The notes under the pieces: generated by a model
The model's database searches: none
What the model was told of the DNA's origin: nothing
The model's input: only the letters and a program-made list of their open reading frames with translations
Part shown: piece by piece, positions 16,171 to 20,210 of the stretch
How the letters are laid out: each line of letters opens with the position of its first letter
Position numbering within the stretch: position 1 is the stretch's first letter
Assembly (NCBI GenBank): GCA_964618855.1
Contig: CAZUCD010000063.1
Coordinates: forward strand, 1-20,210
From: CAZUCD01 sp964618855
GTDB lineage: Bacteria > Sumerlaeota > Sumerlaeia > SLMS01 > JANRJK01
Direction: 5' to 3'
Length of the DNA: 20,210 nt
Program-made: the position numbers and the translations under genes

Positions 16171-16461
16171 AGGGTGGCACAGGCATCTTGCCCGTGCAGG
16201 CCACGCTGGCGCCATTCCCAGTATCACCCGCTACTCCACATCTGCCGCGATCTGGGCTGGCAGACGGAGTGGTCCCCGTCCAGGAGGAGGGCGCTTCTCC
16301 GGCATACACGGGCATCTTGCCCGTGCAGGCCACGCTGGCGCCCTTCCCAGTATCACCCGCTACTCCACAACTGCCGCCATCTGGGCTGGCAGACGGAGTG
16401 GTCCCCGTCCAGGAGGAGGCCGCTTCTCCGGCATACACGGGCAGGATGCCCGTGCCACCCT
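16171..16461. repeat. Interspersed repeat element: three 19-nt palindromes at 129-bp period within 26-nt inverted ends
   Basis: Three copies of a 19-nt palindrome (arms CACGGGCA and TGCCCGTG, 3-base centre) start at 16178, 16307 and 16436, exactly 129 bp apart; the first has one mismatch. The two spacers between them differ at only four positions. The outer ends (16171-16196 and 16436-16461) are inverted repeats matching at 24 of 26 positions. No transposase is present. One reading frame gives GTGILPV and another HGQDARAT, peptide strings I recall as false translations of repeats in planctomycete-like genomes. It sits between convergent genes, away from promoters. It is probably a non-autonomous, REP- or MITE-like repeat that has undergone tandem duplication. 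Confidence 0.85.
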
Positions 16462-16517
16462 CGCCTCCGAAGCCCCTCACACCGCGACTCCCCGGCTACG
16501 ACAATCCGGCGAGTGCC

Positions 16518-17993
16518 CTACTCAACCCTGTAAGGGTCCCAGCCCTGGGGGATCTCGTCCGAGCAGTTCAGCTTCCGGCACCAGAACCAATCGATGCCGA
16601 GTTCGATGTCGCCGAGGTTCTCCGCCAGCACGACGAGCGACATCTCCTCCGCGCCGCCGGGGATGAGGATGCCTTCGTCCCCGAACTTCGCGGCGGAGGT
16701 GTAGTCGGTCCAGTCCGCTGGAAGGCTCCCGGGGCCCAGGCTCGCGAGCTCGGCGAGCCCGAACGCGGCCGGGTCGGCCCCGGTGCCCGAGGCGACAAAC
16801 TTGCGCACAGCCTCGTCCACCGAGTACGCCGCGCCGACGTGCGCGAGCAGGCGCACGCGGGCCGGCGCGCGCTCGACGCTGAGCCCCGGCACGTCGAACT
16901 TGAGGCGCAGGCCCACCTCGTGCCGGTCCGCCGGCGTGACGAGGACGGGTCGGTAGATCGCCGCCACGCCAGAGGGAATGCGGAGGGATTGGTAGGATTT
17001 GTCCTCCTCGGGCTTGTCGAGGCGCGAGCCGCGGGACTTGCGGATGCGCGCGCTCTCGGCCTCGCGGGCCTCCTGCGCGAGCCTGAACTCCTTGCGTGCA
17101 ACGGACTCGAGGTCCCGCCCCTGGATGTAGGCGTAGATCACCTCCTGCGGCGCGTCCTTCGCGGGCCGGACGAGGGCGCTCTTGAATTCCTCCGGGGGCA
17201 GCTTGGGCGCACGCGAAAGCGAGGGGGCCGCCTGGCCTGGAAGGTCCACCCGCTGCCAATTGGGATGCAGCCCAAGCACATGCGGTGCGTCGGCGGTCTC
17301 GCGGAAGGTGCAGCGGTCGATCTCGATGTGCGCGGGCGCGGAGGGACGCCAGCCTTGGTAGGCGTAGACGACAACCATCTCCTCTCCTGGATCGAGTGCG
17401 CTGTGCCGGTCTAAACTGAGAACGGGATAGCGCGCGTGGTCAGCCGACGGCGCCAAGTAGGGCCTATGAGGATAGGCGGTTGGCGCGGCGATGACATTGT
17501 AGTCCGGGGCATTGCGCCACTTGTAGTGCACGCAGCTCGTTTTCCAGTCCACGAACCCGGCCAAGGCGCGCGGGGTGGGCGTAAAACCAAACCCGGATTC
17601 CGTTCCGCCAATACCATAAAAACTGCGGAACAGGTTTTCCCGTTTGGTTTCGCTCGTGTCTCCCGGAGGGCCGAAATCGGAAGAGTCCAGCATCGTCTGC
17701 CGAATGCGGGCAGTCACTTCTTCCCCGGTTTCTCCGGGTTTGGTTTCAACGATGTATCGGCGGCCCTCCATGCGACGGAATGTGTCGACGACCTCGATGA
17801 CTCCGCCTTTGGCAACACCCTCCAATCGGATGAGAGGATTCTCGTACAGGAGGTACCCCATGTACACGGGGTCCCCTTCGTCCTCTTGCCACACCTGGGG
17901 ATCGTTGAACGCAGGACGGGCTTCCTGGGCCACCGCGCATCGCAGGAGCGTCGCCAGAATCAGGATGGCGCAGTTTCGGTTGGGGGAGAACAT
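16518..17993 (-). CDS. Exported protein of unknown function
   Basis: I do not recognise this 491-residue protein. It starts with a signal peptide (MFSPNRN, then a hydrophobic run) with a probable cleavage after AVA (residue 22). The mature part is soluble. It has an Arg/Glu-rich, possibly helical stretch near 295-335 (containing EAREAESARIRKSRG), and a C-terminal section rich in beta-type sequence with LRLKFDVPGL and MSLVVLAENLGDIELGIDWFW. There are few cysteines, unlike its upstream neighbour. The ATG at 17993 was chosen because it begins the signal peptide. It overlaps the end of the upstream gene by 34 nt, with GAGG about 14 nt before it, so the pair is probably co-translated and functionally linked. 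An in-frame extension upstream lies inside the neighbour and is rejected. It ends 57 nt from the repeat element. Confidence 0.8.
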   Translation of the reverse strand: MFSPNRNCAILILATLLRCAVAQEARPAFNDPQVWQEDEGDPVYMGYLLYENPLIRLEGVAKGGVIEVVDTFRRMEGRRYIVETKPGETGEEVTARIRQTMLDSSDFGPPGDTSETKRENLFRSFYGIGGTESGFGFTPTPRALAGFVDWKTSCVHYKWRNAPDYNVIAAPTAYPHRPYLAPSADHARYPVLSLDRHSALDPGEEMVVVYAYQGWRPSAPAHIEIDRCTFRETADAPHVLGLHPNWQRVDLPGQAAPSLSRAPKLPPEEFKSALVRPAKDAPQEVIYAYIQGRDLESVARKEFRLAQEAREAESARIRKSRGSRLDKPEEDKSYQSLRIPSGVAAIYRPVLVTPADRHEVGLRLKFDVPGLSVERAPARVRLLAHVGAAYSVDEAVRKFVASGTGADPAAFGLAELASLGPGSLPADWTDYTSAAKFGDEGILIPGGAEEMSLVVLAENLGDIELGIDWFWCRKLNCSDEIPQGWDPYRVE

Positions 17994-19231
17994 GGAGCCG
18001 TTGCCTCGCCTGAGTTGGTGATGTGGTTCGTGATACGCGCGAAGATGTTCACATCGAACGCCTCGTTCTTGACGTACCGGCAGCTTCCGGGGTTCTGCGG
18101 GTCCTTTATGCACTTAACAGAGGATGTGCCATAGTAAACGGAGTACTCCTCCGGCGGGGCCGTCTCGCCTGCGTACGCCCGGTAGCGCGTGACTCGGAAC
18201 TTGTACATGCCATTCGGGCAAGGCCACGGAGACTGCACCAGATGCATGGTCTCGGCAATGCGAGACTTTCCGCCGCAGCGCGCGGGGACTTCCTTCGAAT
18301 AGACCGCGTTGCATCCCTTCGGAAAAATGCAATGGCCGATCTGCGTGGCTCCCGCGCGCGCAAAGAGGCGGTGGTGGAAGAACAGGTCCGTCTGGGGATC
18401 AGGAGTCCCTTCGGTCTTGCACTCCATCGTCAGGAACTCGCATTCGCTGCCCGGGTGGACGTAGGTGCTGGATTCGTAGTGTGACACGGCAAGCGGCAAC
18501 CCCTGCGGCATGAACACCATCGGCTGCCACTGGTTGCACGGGGTGCCCCCGCCGGGCCCCACGCACTCCGGGCACTCGCGGTAGGGAGGGGATTGTCGCT
18601 TGAAGGCTGTATCTTCCACGAGGACCCGAAGTTCTTCCCCCTCCTTGCACCAAGTGCCGCATCCCTCCTTCACGATGACGCGGACCGATGCGGAGAGTGC
18701 GCCGTCGTCGGTGCGGCAGGTGGGCGACCCGTCGGGATTTGTGGCGGGGCCCTCCGAGGCCGTGAACGTCACGGTGAAGGCGCCCAGCGATTGCGCATTG
18801 ATTTCGAAATCCTGTCCATGCGAGGGGAATGGATGCGTCTGGACTGCGGATGGCCGACCAATGAGCGGGTCCGCAGTCCAATTGAATGCGCTCGACACCT
18901 GAAAGTCGTACCAATCGCACGGCGACGCGCCGGGCTCAGGCTTGGCGCACACGTCGAAGTCCGTGCAATCGTCGGCAACAAGGATGTTCGTCTCGCCGAG
19001 GCAGACCGTGATCTCGCCAACGGGTCCATCGGATCGTGCAACCACCTTGCCCCCAAACTTGAGGACGATGGGCCCGCGGACCCCGCGCGGGCCATCCGGC
19101 TTGCCGGGGCAGGGCAGGGCGACGTGCGTTGCCTTCTGCACCCACCCGGTCGTGCAGGGGCAGGGGACGGCACCCATCGCGTCGTGCAACGTGAGCATCA
19201 TGATTGCCACGAACCAAAATCCACAACGCAT
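17960..19231 (-). CDS. Cysteine-rich exported protein of unknown function
   Basis: I do not recognise this 423-residue protein. An N-terminal signal peptide (MRCGFWFVAIMMLTLHDAMGA, cleavage near residue 21) leads into a mature chain with 22 cysteines, an even number that fits up to eleven disulfides outside the cytoplasm. Cysteines come in close pairs such as VPCPC, ECPEC and GCGTWC. A middle part (about 85-195) has the alternating pattern of an Ig-like or PKD-like beta domain (SLGAFTVTFTASEG, SASVRVIVKEG); this is an impression, not a domain hit. The gene begins at the ATG at 19231 with GGAGGG directly before it and GGAG further upstream. It overlaps the next gene by 34 nt. A tetranucleotide repeat lies 56-79 nt upstream of its start. 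Confidence 0.8.
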   Translation of the reverse strand: MRCGFWFVAIMMLTLHDAMGAVPCPCTTGWVQKATHVALPCPGKPDGPRGVRGPIVLKFGGKVVARSDGPVGEITVCLGETNILVADDCTDFDVCAKPEPGASPCDWYDFQVSSAFNWTADPLIGRPSAVQTHPFPSHGQDFEINAQSLGAFTVTFTASEGPATNPDGSPTCRTDDGALSASVRVIVKEGCGTWCKEGEELRVLVEDTAFKRQSPPYRECPECVGPGGGTPCNQWQPMVFMPQGLPLAVSHYESSTYVHPGSECEFLTMECKTEGTPDPQTDLFFHHRLFARAGATQIGHCIFPKGCNAVYSKEVPARCGGKSRIAETMHLVQSPWPCPNGMYKFRVTRYRAYAGETAPPEEYSVYYGTSSVKCIKDPQNPGSCRYVKNEAFDVNIFARITNHITNSGEATAPCSPPTETAPS

Positions 19232-19286
19232 ACCCTCCGCACTCCCCGCGCCGGGACCGCCCGGGCGCGTTCATGGAATGCGGTTA

Positions 19287-19310
19287 GGTTGGTTGGTTGG
19301 TTGGTTGGTT
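19287..19310. repeat. (GGTT)6 tetranucleotide microsatellite
   Basis: Six perfect GGTT units (AACC on the minus strand) lie in the 106-bp gap upstream of the cysteine-rich exported protein gene. On the minus strand a TTGAAA hexamer (19315-19310) abuts the repeat like a -35 box, and CCTAAC or TAACCG lies just beyond it. Unit gain or loss would change the spacing by 4 bp. Promoter roles are inference. Confidence 0.85.
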
Positions 19311-19337
19311 TTCAAACGAGTTAGCACGTCCTTCCCG

Positions 19338-20210
19338 TCACCCGCCCGGTGGGCGGCCGTCGTGGAGCCAGACGAGCGGCTCCGCCTTCGGGAGCGTGCG
19401 GTGCCACGAGCGCAGCGGTTCGCGCGATGAGTGGATGGACCACTCCGCGTTGCGCCAGAAGCCCCGCCGGTTCTGCACGATGTGCGCGTCGTAGGGTGGC
19501 TCTCCGTCGAAAGTGATGTCGCGCCGCAGGACCCCCCAGCGCTGGAGGATCGCGAAGCTCTCGGCGTGCAGCGCGAGCGTCTTCACGCGCGCCCCGGGGG
19601 GCAGCATCGTGTTGAGGTCCGCGACCACGGTCGGGTCGATGGCCTCCCCCCAGTAGGTGCGCTCCAGCGGGAACACGTCGGCGCGGCTCCCCGCCAGGAG
19701 CGTGGGGACGTTGTAGAACGACAGGGGGTGGGGCGCGGCGGCAAAGCCGTAGGCCTCCAGGACGATGGCCCCGCCCAGGGCGGCGATGGCGAGGCGCCAC
19801 ACGGGGGCCCGGCGGCGCACGCGACGACGCGCCGCGACGGCGGCGGCCGCGAGGACCACCATCGGCCCGAGCGCCGGCTGGAACAGCCTGATAGCGTCGT
19901 AGCGAGGCGTCGTGGGCAGGCAGGCAGCCGCAAGCGGCGCGAGCGCAAGCGCCGCCATCAGCGTCCACGCCCGCGGCAGCCGCCGCCGCCCCGCCGCCAC
20001 CCATGCAACCCATCCCCATCCGAACCCAACCGCGCCCAGCCACGCCACTGGCGCCGTCGCTGCCAGCATCACGGGCACGTAGTGCCAGGGGACCGGGCTC
20101 GTGTCGGGATCGTTCAGCCGTCCCATGTACCACACGCCGTAGAACCTGTGCTCCGTGACGAACCGCGCGTACTCCGCGAGGCGAGCCGCGGTGTCGTGCC
20201 ACATCCACGG
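19338..20210 (-). CDS. Probable GT-C/GT39-like membrane glycosyltransferase, C-terminal part
   Basis: The reading is open to the right edge of the window, so the start is missing; 290 codons are present before the stop. An ATG at 20204 is internal to the open reading and need not be a start. Membrane helices appear near WHYVPVMLAATAPVAWLGAVGFG, WTLMAALALAPLAAACL, PALGPMVVLAAAAVAA and LAIAALGGAIVLEAYGFAA. After the last helix comes HPLSFYNVPTLLAGSRADV, then RTYWGEAIDPTVVADLNTMLPPGARV and a soluble C-terminal end. The order helix, P-x-SFYN, GG/AGS, YWG and then a small soluble domain is familiar from the C-terminus of PMT/GT39-type lipid-linked sugar transferases. The catalytic acidic residues would be in the missing N-terminal half, so the call rests on the tail alone. 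A second open reading in another frame over the same bases is Arg/Ala/Gly-rich and is not real. Confidence 0.6.
   Translation of the reverse strand, partial: PWMWHDTAARLAEYARFVTEHRFYGVWYMGRLNDPDTSPVPWHYVPVMLAATAPVAWLGAVGFGWGWVAWVAAGRRRLPRAWTLMAALALAPLAAACLPTTPRYDAIRLFQPALGPMVVLAAAAVAARRRVRRRAPVWRLAIAALGGAIVLEAYGFAAAPHPLSFYNVPTLLAGSRADVFPLERTYWGEAIDPTVVADLNTMLPPGARVKTLALHAESFAILQRWGVLRRDITFDGEPPYDAHIVQNRRGFWRNAEWSIHSSREPLRSWHRTLPKAEPLVWLHDGRPPGG
19342..19356 (-). terminator. Small hairpin at the 3' end of the glycosyltransferase gene
   Basis: CCGCCC and GGGCGG arms (6 bp) close on a 3-base loop. They lie in the last codons just before the stop at 19338-19340. It may aid termination, but there is no T-run and chance is possible at this GC content. 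Confidence 0.25.

Noticed and set aside
16171..16461. CRISPR array
   Set aside because: Although palindromes recur at even spacing, there are only three, the spacers are 110 bp and nearly identical to each other, and no cas genes are nearby.
16078..16533. Short plus-strand proteins across the repeat, including strings such as HGQDARAT
   Set aside because: They are translations of the palindromic 129-bp repeat; the period is a multiple of three, so frames stay open by construction.
19321..20208. Minus-strand reading in another frame over the glycosyltransferase gene
   Set aside because: Arg/Ala/Gly/His-rich with no membrane helices; the frame ending at 19338 shows clear helices and a family-like C-terminus.

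Overview
The window is GC-rich bacterial DNA. Its left half is one respiratory operon on the minus strand; its right half is a set of envelope or secreted-protein genes on both strands. The organism is probably a Planctomycetota or related PVC-type or deep-branching environmental bacterium. Evidence for this is an Alternative Complex III locus joined to an A2-type heme-copper oxidase, a YfbK-like von Willebrand protein whose anchor resembles the pseudopilins abundant in those phyla, and an intergenic CACGGGCA-NNN-TGCCCGTG palindrome repeat of a kind I recall from such genomes. This placement is inference; there is no rRNA or other marker here.

1-11291 (minus strand, read right to left): actA-actB-actC-actD-actE-actF, a membrane-anchored diheme cytochrome c, coxB and coxA. 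coxA runs off the left edge. Gaps are 2-34 nt and two junctions are ATGA overlaps, so this looks like one transcript. Together the products would oxidise quinol (ActB/C/F), pass electrons through the hemes of ActA and ActE and the diheme cytochrome to CuA of CoxB, and reduce O2 at CoxA. It is a complete quinol-to-oxygen branch without a bc1 complex.

11292-11737: control region upstream of actA. It holds a perfect TGTGA-N6-TCACA palindrome typical of CRP-family regulators, a plausible sigma70-like promoter about 71 bp downstream of it, and a purine-rich degenerate 20-bp tandem repeat.

11738-16126: a calcineurin-like phosphoesterase (minus strand) divergent from an M48 metalloprotease lipoprotein with a very acidic tail, then a YfbK-like vWA protein with a strong hairpin after its stop.

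16171-16461: a repeat element made of three 19-nt palindromes exactly 129 bp apart, bounded by 26-nt inverted repeats. It lies between convergent genes.

16518-19231 (minus strand): two overlapping genes for exported proteins of unknown function, one with 22 cysteines after the signal peptide. A (GGTT)6 microsatellite lies just upstream. 19338-20210: the C-terminal part of a probable GT-C/GT39-like membrane glycosyltransferase, cut by the right edge.

The most unusual items are the pseudopilin-like anchor on the vWA protein, the 129-bp repeat element, the CRP-like operator before the ACIII operon, and the microsatellite upstream of the cysteine-rich secreted protein. I saw no CRISPR array, tRNA, rRNA, transposase or phage gene.
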